From Helianthus annuus (lineage: Eukaryota; Streptophyta; Magnoliopsida; Asterales; Asteraceae), in NCBI RefSeq assembly GCF_002127325.2, contig NC_035437.2, positions 169,569,255 through 169,633,254 of the forward strand: 64,000 nucleotides of DNA, in the 5' to 3' direction. A program made the translations under genes and the position numbers. How positions within the stretch are numbered: the first letter of the stretch is position 1; every line of letters begins with the position of its first letter. Positions 1 to 12,000 of the stretch are shown here, one piece after another. The notes below the pieces were generated by a model. The model was not told where the DNA came from and searched no databases. It saw only the letters and a list, made by a program, of their open reading frames with translations.

Positions 1-1784
1 TAAACTCCTGTGATCAGTGTAGATTGTACACCTAGTGCCATACAGGTAGTGTCGCCAAATCTTCAATGCAAAGACAACCGCGCCTAGCTCGAGGTCATGG
101 GTTGTATAGTTCTTCTCGTGGATCTTGAGCTGACGAGATGCGTAGGCTATAACCTTGTCTCGCTGCATGAGGACACAGCCGAGACCAAGGTTAGAAGCAT
201 CACAGTAGACAATGAAATTGTCGCTTCCGTCGGGCAGCGTAAGAATCGGAGGGTTGCACAACATATGCTTGAGGGTTTGAAAGGCAGTCTCTTGTGCGTT
301 TTCCCACACAAAAGGCTTGTCCTTATGAGTAAGAGCGGTAAGTGGCACAGCGATCTTGGAGAATCCTTCAATGAATCGTCGATAATAGCCCACGAGTCCG
401 AGAAAAGAACGAATTTCTGACGGGTTCTTAGGCGTAATCCAGCTTTTGACAGCTTTAATCTTCGCAGGATTGACATGGATACCCTGACTATTCACGATGT
501 GACCCAGAAACTGAACCTCCTCCAACCAGAATTCACACTTGGAGAACTTGGCATAGAGTTGGTTCCCCTGAAGTAACTCGAGAACCAAACGTAGATGTTG
601 CGCGTGTTCGGCTTTCGTTTTGGAATAAATCAAAACATCGTCGATGAACACGATGACGAAACGGTCAAGATAAGGCTTACACACGCGATTCATCAGATCC
701 ATAAAAACCGCGGGTGCGTTGGTTAGACCAAAGGGCATAACAACAAATTCGTAATGGCCATAACGGGTTTGAAAAGCAGTTTTGGGGATGTCTTCCTCTT
801 GAATCCGCAGCTGATGATATCCTGAATGCAGATCGATCTTCGAGAAACATGATGCACCTTGTAGCTAATCAAACAAATCGTCGATTCGGGGCAAGGGGTA
901 TCGATTCTTGATGGTTAAGTTATTCAATTCCCGATAGTCGATGCACATCCGGAACGACCCGTCCTTCTTTTTGACGAAAAGGACTGGCGTGCCCCAAGGA
1001 GAGGTGCTTGGGCGAATAAAGCCTTTTTCGAGTAATTCCTGGAGTTGGTTCGAGAGTTCTCGCATTTTGGATGGAGCGAGTCGATAAGGGGCTTTGGCAA
1101 CGGGGTTAGCTCCAGGAATTAGGTCGATGCGGAAGTCGATATCACGACTTGGTGGTAGTCCGGGAAGATCGTCAGGGAACACCTGAGGAAATTCACGAAC
1201 CACTGGAACGTCTTTGACTTCAACTTTCTTTTTCTTTCCCTTCTCCGCTACTACAATGTTGGCCAAGAAGGCTCGGTATTTCTTGCGGAGATACTTGTTG
1301 GCTTGAATACACGACATAAGCTTGAAACCCTTTGACGCTGTTTCACCGTACACACACAATAGATCACCATTCGCGAGCGAGAATCGAATCATCTTTTCGA
1401 AGCATACAACTTCGGCATCGTTTTCGCGAAGAAAGTCCATGCCTATTATGACGTCGAAGCTTCCGAGTTGCATTGGAATAAGGTCGATTGGAAAGATGTG
1501 ATTGTTGAGTTCGAGAGTACAATCACGGAGTACTGAATTAACGGCAATAGTTCTTCCCGTAGCGACTTCGACTTCCAATGATGAGGACAGATAAGAGCGC
1601 TTACGACTAAGGAGCTTCTCGAATTCAAACGACACAAAGCATTTATCGGCTCCAGTATCAAACAAACATGATGCATAAATATTATTCACAAGGAACGTAC
1701 CATTAACCACGTTGTTATCCGCCTGAGCCTGACGGGCATTGATGTTGAAGGTTCGGGCATGGGCTGCTAGCTGCTGTTGCTGAG

Positions 1785-1815
<31 letters not shown>

Positions 1816-3048
1816 GGGCTCTTGCTTAACCACCCTGTTCGGGCACCTGTTTGCAAAGTGGTTAGGGTCACCACATGCAAAGCAGACTCGAGCATTGACT
1901 GCAGGTGCTGGAGCTGCTTGTTGGCCTTGAGGGGCAGGGAGAAGAGCTTGGTTGACAGTGGCTTGAACTGAGGCTTGGCGGGGACCATAGCGACAGTTCG
2001 CAATGAAACGGCCGTAAAGGTTGCAGTGAGCGCAGAAACGACAGGCTAGACCCACTGGATGATGGTACGAGCATGTCGGGCAGAGTGGGTGAGGGCCTGT
2101 GTATGCACGCTTTGCTGGCGGTGCATTGATCACTGGAGCTGAGCGAGGGTGTTGCTGCTGCTGAGCTGGTACAGCTTGTAGAGGAGTGGCGGTTGTCACG
2201 GCAGCACAACTCTTGTTGCTGGAGTTGTTGTTGTTGTGCTTCTTCTTTCTTCTCGATGACTTGGAGGGTTGAGCAGATGAGTCGGTGGGTGTTGCGGTGG
2301 CTTGATGCAGGGATTTGGTTTGCTTCTCCCAGAAACCAGACTTTATTCGCTTGTCGTTGATCTCAGCGGCGAGTAAGTAGGTTTCTTCGATCGTTGCTGG
2401 CTTGGCGGCGTGAACAAAGTCGGCTACACAGTCGGGCAGGGCTCGAATGTACTTCTTGATGGCTTGATCTGAGGTCTTGACTTGATCAGGACATATGATA
2501 CTAAGCTGCTTGAAGCGAGCAGTGAGTGCAGCGTTGTCTCCATCCTTCTGCTTGATTCCCCAAAACTCGTCCTCCAGCTTTTGGAGTTCATGAGGAGGGC
2601 AGAATTCGTCGATCATAATTGCCTTCAACTCCTTCCATGTTAGCTCGTAAGCTGCATCATTTCCGCGCTTGTTTCATTCGGCCGTCCACCAGTCTTGAGC
2701 ACGGGACTGGAAGACGCATGTAGCATTGAGAGTGCGGAGATGTTTAGGACATCCGTTCTGGCGCAGAGTGACTTCGACTGAGTCGAACCAGTGAAACATG
2801 GCTGTAGGACCATCTTCGCCAGTGAACTCTTTTGGTCCGCATGCTTTGAACTGCTTGAAGCTGAAAGCAGCCTTGCTTGAATCCTTAGGGTTTTCAACTC
2901 GGGATTCTTCAGACGTTTTGCTGGCATTTTCATACACCTCACTCACGGCTTTCGCCACTTGCTTGGAGATGATAGCAGCGAGGCGTCGGTCTCTCTTTTC
3001 TTGACGAGTAAGTGGGGTTTGGTGTCCGGACGACGACATGGTCTGCAT
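1..3048 (-). pseudogene. gag-pol polyprotein of a gypsy element, two premature stops, truncated by window edge
   Basis: One reading frame runs from an ATG at 3048 to base 1, broken only by TGA at 2676-2674 (in gag) and TAG at 867-865 (in RT). Gag has the WW motif near 2685, a knuckle-like motif whose expected His is Arg, a canonical CCHC knuckle ([14 protein letters not shown]), and a polyglutamine run from a CAG/CAA microsatellite near 1780-1820. The protease active site FDTGAD lies near 1650-1660. RT carries the catalytic FIDD motif at 648-637, and RNase H begins with YCDAS near 207. Frame is kept across both stops, so the copy is young. It would have encoded the capsid and replication enzymes; the stops make it non-autonomous now. 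Integrase is not visible. Confidence 0.9.
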
Positions 3049-4184
3049 TAGACATCGTCACGAGACTCAACACAACGAAATCGAATCTCACCTCACACGT
3101 CTACTACTATCTAAAGCTTAGAATCACGTCGAAACACATATCACGTAAGCACTTAAGCACATAACCACAAATGCACGTAAGCACAGAAGCACATAAGCAC
3201 AAAGTCACGCAAACACAAAAGCACGTAAACAAGTAGAGCACAGAAGCACATAGTCGTAAAAGGCACATACGCATTCAATCATAGAGGTAGTCAGAAAACA
3301 GAAACCTATTCTTCAGGGCTCGCGTGTCGTTTGAATAGTATGTCGAATAGCATCGTATTAGCCTAACTCAGTCGTATAACATAATATAGTATGATATCGT
3401 CTAGAGTTGCGACAACTGGATGTCGAATTGAGATAGAACAGCAATTGCGAGTCATGTGTGTCGATTGAAATGATAGCAAAATCGAATAACATCCCAAAAT
3501 ATAAACATAAAAACAGAGAAAGCACACACAAACACATAAAATCAACGAGTCATCAGAGTACGCGGTTGCTGTTCTCAGAATCGAAACTCATAAAATCGAG
3601 AGATAGATTATCTGCGGCTACTAGACATCGACTACCCAAGGCAACTCGACTATTCACAGTAGACTTGTCATCACTTTCGACTCTAGGGGTCGTGTTTCTG
3701 CCTCGACTCTTGGGCATTCCACACGCGTTCCCTACGTCATACTTTGTGAGTTCAAGTCGTTGGAGTCCACCGAGGCCTTGGTGAGATAAATAAAGTTCAG
3801 AACAAACTGCTAAGGTTAGGGTTTCACCCCTTAGCTTAGCAATTTCTTCCTTGTTTTAAGAAAATTCAAGGAGAAATTTCGTCAAAATGGGGGTTTCACA
3901 CCTGTTTTGGTATAATTCTCCTCGTTTATTTTGGGAAAATAATGCGATAAGCATGAATAAATAGATGAAATCAACGTTAGTCAGGCAATTTGGTCGGGAG
4001 TTTGCGGCTTTCACACCTATTCCTGACTGAATCGCCTGACTTTAATTGAAAATTCGAGTGCAGTGATAGTGAAGAGTTGCAGAGTAGGGCACATAAACTT
4101 GGTCTGATGGTTCCTAACTATAGTCTAGGTCTCTAAGACAGCGACCCGGACTAGGTCGTGTCTAACCTAATTCCCTATAGTTAT
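3049..4184 (-). other. Untranslated leader between PBS and gag
   Basis: About 1.1 kb without a convincing gene. The part at 3140-3270 is a loose run of short repeats built on agcacataagcac and gcacgtaagcac. Long leaders of this kind are common in large plant gypsy elements; the packaging signal would be expected here but cannot be pointed to. Confidence 0.6.
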
Positions 4185-4197
4185 GGCTCTGGTACCA
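4185..4197 (-). other. Primer-binding site (initiator-Met tRNA type)
   Basis: On the minus strand the bases read TGGTACCAGAGCC, three bases inside the LTR end. Plant initiator-Met PBSs normally read TGGTATCAGAGCC, so there is one C-for-T difference. It fixes the orientation of the element and the inner edge of its 5' LTR. Confidence 0.88.
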
Positions 4198-4200
4198 ATC

Positions 4201-6927
4201 TGTCACACCCCAACCGATGGCGGAATCATCGGGGCGCGGCATTGAGCGAAACAGATTGTTCAAAAGTTTCCATAACAACTATTTATATAATCCAGTTAAA
4301 GATACGTCCCATACCGTATCCCGAATAAACAAACATGTCATTACAGATAATCATCCAAACAAGAAGTTCTGTTCCGACAACTCAGATTCAATTATTATTA
4401 CAGACAATTGTTTATTAGTTCTAGACTCCCTAGCCTCGATTTCATTACCACGCACCTAAGCATCCTAGCAACTTAAGCACCTGTCACATACGTTAAAATA
4501 AAGTCAATACATAAAATGTAAAGGTGAGCATACAAGTTTTATAATAGCATATAGAGTTCGAATAGTTTACGCATAACCAGCACGTACACAGAGGAAAACG
4601 AAGCATGTTAATTATCGACATGGACCTATCGATACCAATGACTGCGGGTTGACCGTCCGAGACGGTTCGCAATACATGATTACCACCGTAATCCATGCAA
4701 GTAATTGTCCTTAACAACCCCCGTGTGAACGGGTGCTGAGTCCAAACTATAGTACTACGTCGTTAAGGCAGGTAGACAGCATTCCACGTGTAAACACAAT
4801 CAACAAGCATTCATTAAGTCATGTAATACACACATATTGGTTAGCGTTCAAATAGTTTGAATAGTGTGTTCGATTGTGATTTTGATAAGTAACGTATGTA
4901 ACACCCAAAAGTGCTAAAAGCAAAAAGGGATCGAGTATACTCACAGTGATTGATTATGGATTGAAGGGAGCGCTGAGAGTAGGATTAGCCTGAATAGTTC
5001 GATAGCACAACAATGAGCAACGTGGGAAATAAGACAAGTGTGAATGGATCGAGTGGGCTGGTCGATCGAACGGCAGGTTCGATCGAACGGGCTGTTAGGT
5101 CGGCTGGTATGTCCGGTTGGACAGTCCTGTTCGATCGGCCGGTAGGCTCGATCGGCTGGTCCATTCGAGTGGATTGTTTCTTCCTCTGGTGTGTTTGTGT
5201 TTGAGGATTTGAACTTTTGAAGTTTTCGTTGTAGTATATGAGAACACAAAAATGTCCTTACCTTTCAGGTCGATCGATCGAACAGTCCGTTCGATCGGTC
5301 GGCTTAATCGATCGGCTGGGAACCTTAAAGTGTTGCTCAACAGGATGTCGCTCGATCGAACGGACTGTTCGATCGGCTGGCATTCCATACTACGAACGAG
5401 TTGTAAAAACGATTAAGTGTTGAAGCATAGTATCTCATGATCCGAAGAGTAATGTTTACCAATCGAGTAGCGTATTCGATCGAACATTACTTCGTCAATA
5501 GTATACTTCATAAAATTTGAAAAGTGTGGAACCATGTGCTAGCCGATCGGCTGGCCCGGCCGATCGGCTGGTATGTCCGATCGGCTGGCTGTTTGAACAG
5601 CCTAGCCGTTCGGCCAGCATTTCTGACCTGGTCGGCCTTTCGTCTAACACTTGGCTGTTTGGTCACTTGTTGTCATTTCGAGGTAGTTTGATAACGAGTT
5701 GAACTATGATATCCTCCGTTCCTACTTGTTTCCTTTGGCTCGGACAGGAATCACCCAAGTCCGGCCGGTGAACGGTTCGGAACATCGGTTAGAGTTTAAC
5801 CCGGAATCGGTGAACCTAGTGTATAGAATCCGAATCCAGAACCTCTTAACTGTTAGAATGATTAGTTAGCCGGTTCAAGCTCCGTTTCTACCGGTTTTAA
5901 GGTTTCGAGTGTAAAAGGTTGAAGAAAGTTGGAAATTATTCATAAAAATGTTAAGATTTGTAAGAATCTTAGTTTGTTTATGTGGAAATCGGTCAGATCT
6001 AAGCTATTCATGGTTGAATGAGGCCAAAGTTTGGTGTTCTTGAAGAACACTATGATGACATCACCCAAGAACACTTAGATCTTGATGATTTCAAGGTTAG
6101 AAATCAAGTTTTGAAAGATAGAAAGGTGTAGAATCATGCAATGATAAAAAACGTACAAGAATTTGAGTGAAAACTTACCGGAGTTGAGAGAAATCTGAGA
6201 AAAGGTGAAGAAGAAGGTTGGTTCGGTCAGAGCTTTCCAAAAATGGAAAGTGTGACAATGACAGCCCTATTTATAGGCTCCAAAAGAGGAAAGTGGCAGC
6301 CGATCCGCCAGGAGCTCCGATCGAATGGGCTGCTCGATCGGCTAGGAAGATGCTAGCCGATCGGCTGGCCTGTTCGATCAGGATGTCTCCTGTTCGATCC
6401 GCGACACACCTTGAGTATTTCGTGACGATTTTCGATGTTTCGATTTCGATGGACGATGATACGAATACGATAGAGTTCCTAATCAAATTACTTTCAGTCC
6501 CAACTACTATATCTAACATACAATCTTCTATATGTCACGTTTCGATGTCGGTTTCGATTGAGTTCGATTGCTTTTCGAGTTTCGATTCGATCTTCGATTG
6601 ATTTGCTTGATTACCACACCAAACATATAAGTAAACACGCACAAGTAACACGTAAGGCACACACACACGTAATACAATACCAGAGTTCACATTATTCGAG
6701 TCTCGAGTCTGACTGATGAATCGATTAGCTTGATTATTGATTGATTAACTTTATCCCATTGTTACTTCCTACTATTCACAGTCGTAATTCGGTCGTATTG
6801 ATTAAATATTCGATCATTTCATTTATACAACACTTACTCCGCATAATACAAAAGTAAAAAGAACATTAGCAGTCAAAGAAGTCAAAGTTGACTTGGACTT
6901 TGACATTCGAAAACACGGGGTGTTACA
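4201..6927 (-). repeat. 5' LTR, 2,727 bp
   Basis: On the minus strand it starts TGTAACACCCCGTG (at 6927) and ends GGGGTGTGACA (at 4201), so TGT...ACA ends are present. The inner edge is set by the PBS. It contains a region (about 5040-5700 and again 6300-6420) packed with the words GATCGAACGG and GATCGGCTGG. The partner 3' LTR is outside the window, so age cannot be estimated. Confidence 0.88.
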
Positions 6928-7880
6928 AAAGTGGCGGTGTCATTTTGGTAATTATCAGCAACTTTAAAATTACTGGGGAAAAAGCAAAAAGTGTCTTGTA
7001 GAGTAATTTTGAGCATCTGTAGAGTAATTTTGAGCATATGTAGAGTAATTTTGGGAAATGTAGGGTAATTATCAAATTACTCTAGTAGAGTAATTTTGAC
7101 TTCTATAGAGTAATTTTGAAAAATGTCTTGTAGAGTAATTTTGTTAGCATTTAGTTATGGGGTTTAGCTTTATGGTTTAGTTTTTAGCTTTTAGTTGGGG
7201 GTGGGGGGTTAGGGCTTTTTTTTTTTTTTTTTTTTTGGGGGGGGGGGGGGGGAGGTTAGTGTAATTTTGATAATTACCCTACAATTTTGATAATTACCCT
7301 ACACGACCAAAATTACTCTACATGAACATTTACAATGTTGTAGAGTAATTTTGAGCATCTGTAAAGTAATTTTGAGCATATGTAGAGTAATTTTGGGAAA
7401 TGTAGGGTAATTATCAAATTATTCTAGTAGAGTAATTTTGACTTCTGTAGAGTAATTTTGACTTCTGTAGAGTAATTTTGGAAAATGTCTTGTAGAGTAA
7501 TTTTGTTAGCATTTAGTTATGGGGTTTAGCTTTATGGTTTAGTTTTTAGCTTTTAGTTGGGGGAGGGGGGGTGGTTTAGTTTTTTTTATGTTTTTTTTTT
7601 TTTTGGGGGGGGGGGTTAGTGTAATTTTGATAATTACCCTACACGACCAAAATTACTCTACATGAACATTTACAATGGTTTAGGTGTTTTTAGGTTTTGA
7701 GGGGGGGGGGGGGGGTGGGGTTTAGGTTTTTGGGGGTTAGTGTAATTTTGATAATTTACCCTACACGACCAAAATTACTCTACATGAAATTTTACAAAAT
7801 TACTCTACAGAAGCTCAAAATTACTCTACTAGAGTAATTTTGAAGTTGCTGATAATTACCAAAATGCCACCGCCACTTTT
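6928..7880. mobile_element. Non-autonomous TIR element rich in TAGAGTAATTTTGA repeats
   Basis: The ends are inverted: GTGGCGGTGTCATTTTGGTA at 6931 on the plus strand matches GTGGCGGTGGCATTTTGGTA read from 7876 on the minus strand, and the match continues through AATTATCAGCAACTT. Inside are two imperfect copies (about 6985-7255 and 7340-7615) of a block of TAGAGTAATTTTGA units, with long G runs near 7230, 7600 and 7700. No ORF. The left flank is replaced by the LTR ending at 6927, so no TSD can be read and the superfamily is undecided. Confidence 0.75.
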
Positions 7881-8443
7881 TTTTTACTTTCTTTCAATTC
7901 GTACGTTTCGTACGTTTATTTTATTTTTACGTGAACTTAACTCTAAAAAAGACATATCTACCTAGTAATATTATATGTTTTATCTAAAGTATTCACCTAT
8001 TTTATGTTAAACCAAGAGTCTTTCACACAAGAAACATTAGTCAAGTTCGACAAAGGGGTTACTAATACTCAACCAGATCAACAATAATTGATTCGCACAA
8101 CTTAGAAAATAGTTAGACTCGTCACAATAACAAATGATTCTTATCAATGATCAAGCGCAAACACATTGACGACTAAACACATTTGCACGACCAAAAGCTA
8201 ACAACTGTTTATCATTTTTACTTTATCATTTTACATTTACGAAAAAAAAAAACAGAAAAAAATATATCTATGCTATAATGAATTAACTTGTTTTTTTAAC
8301 GACAAATTTGGATTATTAACGGACCACTGAAGTATCATCATATCACCAGCGGAACCACCCGATTATATCCATCTCCACTAGGTTATAACACCTACACCAA
8401 TCCAGGAGAAAACCCAATAAAACTGGGAACATCTCCTCTTGTG
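7881..8443. other. Intergenic, nothing recognised
   Basis: AT-rich sequence without a coding signal or a repeat that I can support. Confidence 0.5.
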
Positions 8444-8636
8444 CATGGGCGAAGGATAGTGGGGGCGGGAGGGGGCGGCCGACCCCCCGAACTTTTCGCT
8501 CAGTCGTGGAGACTGGAGAGTTATAGTTTTCGTATAGAAATTTTTTGGTATATACGTTTTCGACCCCCCGTTTATAGAAACTTTTTGGTATAGACATTTT
8601 CGACCATCCGGTTGGAAATCTCAAGATTCGCCAGTG
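8444..8636. mobile_element. hAT-type MITE, 193 bp
   Basis: It is bounded by a perfect 8-bp duplication CTCTTGTG (8436-8443 and 8637-8644), the hAT hallmark. Ends are CATGGGCGAAGG and, on the other strand, CACTGGCGAATC. It shares the words cgaacttttcgct and cgttttcgaccccccg with the element at 24533-24738, so the two are relatives. Confidence 0.88.
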
Positions 8637-9044
8637 CTCTTGTGGAAATCGAATTTAGGACCTAATAATATGGACGTTACAATTCAATAAATCAAATGAC
8701 CCGTTACAATTCAATAAATGACCCGACCCGTATCTAATAGCAATAGTAGTAATAATAATATAGCGAGACGTATATGGCAAAGAAAAATGATGGTGGGCGT
8801 GACAACAACATGCCATCATTACTCACGCACATACAGCATTGATACACCTTCCTTTTTCCAACCAATACGACGTCGTTCCGCTAGTAAACCTTCGTCTATA
8901 TGCCAGCTGGCACAGTTCAACTGATCCCCAAAAATGTAGTATAAATAGCAGATGCTAGTGCTCATCGTTGTCCAGTCAATTCAATCAATCGTCAACAACT
9001 CTGACCGATCACCGACCGGAAAACACCTCCGACGACCGTCATCA
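8637..9044 (+). promoter_or_regulatory. Promoter and 5' UTR of the quinone reductase gene
   Basis: A TATA box, TATAAATAG, is at 8940-8948, about 100 bases before the start codon at 9045, so transcription should begin near 8970-8980. The 5' UTR is CA-rich (tcaatcaatcgtcaacaac), as usual for plants. The hAT MITE ends about 300 bases upstream of the TATA box. No specific regulatory element is claimed. Confidence 0.65.
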
Positions 9045-12000
9045 ATGGCTACAAAAGTGTATATCGTGTATGTTATATATAATTTATCTCTATTTCATTC
9101 ATGATGTTGATAGTTGTTGACTTGTTTTATACTTGATTTTATGCAATTTTAGTTTATTGATTATGAATTGTTGACTGTTGAACGATCTGTTAGGTTTTGT
9201 GGATGAGTTTGTGCGATCTAGATCGGTTGATTAGGTTTATAAATTGAAGTTTGTAGAGTGATTTTAGGTGCTGTGATAAGAGAGTTGAATTTGTGAACGT
9301 TTGGAATTGCTCTTTTGTTAAAAGTTTATATGATTAAGATGTTAGAACACGTAGTATGATGATATGTGTTTAGGTGTAAAGTTACTGATAGAAAGTAGAA
9401 TTAGATGTGCGTTTTCGACGGATCGATTGGTGAACCTTTCGAATTGCTATCCTGTTAAAAGTTTATATGAGTAAGATGCATATTAATTAGGATCGTTTGG
9501 TAAACCGTTCCAATTGCTCTCCTGTTAAAAATGTAAATGATTAACAGGAGAGCAACTGGAGTCTCCCCCCTTGTCGGGCTCAAGGACAAGGGCTTTGTCG
9601 TAGGGCAAGCGGTGCTCAAGGCAGAGGCGAGCAAAGTGGCAAAACATGAGAAAGCCTGCCTGGAGAATCAACATGTGTTTGTCCCGTTTGCGTTTGATAC
9701 CTTTGGTGGTCTCGCTCCTGACGCTGTGCGACTTTTGAATCGGGTTCAAAAAGTCGTTAATAGTAATTCTTCGTCGCTAAAGGTTTCAAACTTTGTATTT
9801 AGTAGAATTGGTTTTTCTATTCAAAAGGGGGTGGCGGCGCAACTTGTTGCCCGACTACCTACCATTGCTTTGTAATTGCCCTTTTCGTGTGGAATGTTAT
9901 TACTTTATTTGCAAAAAAAAAAAAAAAAAAAAATATCATTGACGAAAATGACAATTTACTTAAAAGCTTTATTTAAAAAAAAAAATTAAGATGTTAAATC
10001 ACATAGGATGATATGTGTTTCGGTGTAAAATTACTGATAGAAAGTGGAATTAGGCGTGCATTTCGGATTGACTGGTAAGCAAACCTTTACAATTGCTCTC
10101 CTGTTAAAACTGTATATGCTTAAGATTCATGATCAGCAATGTGGATACAGGTCTACTCTATATTTTTTCATATGTTGTAATGACGTGATGTTGATGGATA
10201 TAATAACTAGAAAAATAATCAAATTTAGTCCAGGAAATAAGAATTGGAAAAGTAACAATTCAGGTTATGATGTAGGGGAAGAAACATTGATTTGAGAAAT
10301 ATGTGTTAGAGTAAATTACGTTTTTGGCCCCTGTGGTTATATCACTTTTACTATATTAGCCTAAAATAAGAATTTTTAACATATCTGCCCTCATGGTCTC
10401 TATAACTAACCATTTTGGCCCCTAAGTCTAGAGATCATGAGGGTCAAAATGGTTAGTTATAGAGACCATGGGGGCAGATATGTTAAAAATTCTTATTTTG
10501 GGCTAATATAGTAAAAATGATATAACCACAGGGGCCAAAAACGTAATTTACTTGCTGGTCCTTTGTTTTTAATAGGAAGTATCCTGGTACAGGAAATTTA
10601 AGATGTGAAAAGATTTAGGTAAATGATTAAGACACCACATAAGGCGTTAGAATATGTTGTTGCTAGTGTAGAATATAGATGATGTCCTACCATTTGAAAC
10701 TCATGTGTCAGGACCTTAAAGGTCACCTGACATCTGTCATGGAATTCCACATTCATAGATCTGACAGAATTTATTAATATGGTAGGTGGAGAATGTATTT
10801 ATTCTTTTTGTTGCTTGCTTGTGATCATCTTTGTGCAAATATGAATATAAGCTATTATCTCATTAGTCATTACCACGTCTCCAGAAGTCATGTTTTCTTC
10901 ATAAAAAGTTGCAAAGGTCCTTTGAGGTCAATAAGTATCACATTCAGTTATGCTTGTTGCATTGTGGAGCCCTTTTAAAAGGAACGGTGATTGGAAGATA
11001 ATGTGCTTGTTGCCTTTTTTTAAAAAGAACTTATTGCACTAAAAAATAGTTAGATAAATAGTTAGGATAAGCAATCCCAAACATCCTAAACAAACTGTTG
11101 TATTAAAAGGCACTAGGCGGATAAGGAGTTCTAAGACTAAAGGGTATGGAGAGGATGGGCTTGGAGGGGATGAGCCGCCACGTAGGCGCCACGTAGGCTC
11201 GGCTTGAAGGGGATGAACCTAGGGGGGTGGGGGATGAACCCCTTTATATATATATATGTATGTATGTATAGATGTATGTGTGTTAGGAGAGAGGAGAGAG
11301 GATGGGCTAACCCGGCTGTGGGGAGCCGCTTGAGCCGGGCCGGACATGAGGGGGGTGGTGTGGGGGACCGGCGCCGGTCCTAGCCGGGCCTCAGCCGGCC
11401 CCCATACCCATTAGTCTAATAAGCAATCCCAAACACCTCATTTGGAAAAGGAACACAACACTGAAGTTGTAACTCTTGTGTGTTTGAACAGTAATAATCT
11501 TCATCATGGTCTCTTGTTTAGGTATTACAATTTATATAGTATATGATACAATCGCACAACTCCCTCACCTCGTCTCTATTATCGAGAAGTGGAGTATCTG
11601 GAACTAAATTTGATTGTTTTGCAATAGCATCAGCCCAAAAGAAGCTATTAAATGAATTTATAAAGTCTTATAGAGTTATAGATGCTTATGCTATCAGTTG
11701 TCCTGCAACATCACCTATTATTTATTTATTTTATTTTTATTTTTTCCAATTTTTCATTTTGATGACCAACTCTTGGTATATTTATATTAAACCAACAATT
11801 GCATAAATTTACTATGGTGCCTGTATAGTCCTTTAGAATTGACTTGAGATTTGACTTTTTTTCTTATTAAAGAAATTAATTACATAAATTTACTGACAGT
11901 TAATTCTTATGGCAGGTACTACTCAATGTATGGACATGTAGAGAAGTTAGCAGAAGAAATAAAAAAAGGAGCTGCATCTGTTGAAGGAGTTGAAGCCAAA

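Larger units (their letters stand above)
1..6927 (-). mobile_element. Ty3/gypsy LTR retrotransposon (Tekay-like chromovirus), 5' part
   Basis: On the minus strand the order is 5' LTR (6927-4201), PBS (4197-4185), untranslated leader, gag, protease, RT and RNase H, running off the window at base 1. This gag-PR-RT-RH order is Ty3/gypsy. The pol sequence style and the long LTR (2.7 kb) suggest the Tekay/Del chromovirus lineage, but the integrase and chromodomain that would prove it lie outside. The last bases next to the LTR (6928-6932, aaagt) would be one copy of the target duplication; its partner is outside the window. Confidence 0.88.
9068..11915 (+). other. Intron 1 of the quinone reductase gene
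   Basis: Starts GTATGT and ends GGCAG. It holds diverged copies of one block: the segment with aattgctctcctgttaaaa occurs near 9300, 9440, 9510 and 10090, and the longer block with gatatgtgtttnggtgtaaa occurs near 9360 and 10010. A retroposed fragment (9537-9933) sits between the copies, and two MITEs (10311-10551, 11135-11416) follow. The rest is AT-rich. Confidence 0.85.

Noticed and set aside
97..476. Open frames on both strands at the left edge
   Set aside because: They lie opposite to or out of frame with the RT/RNase H coding frame, which carries the real motifs.
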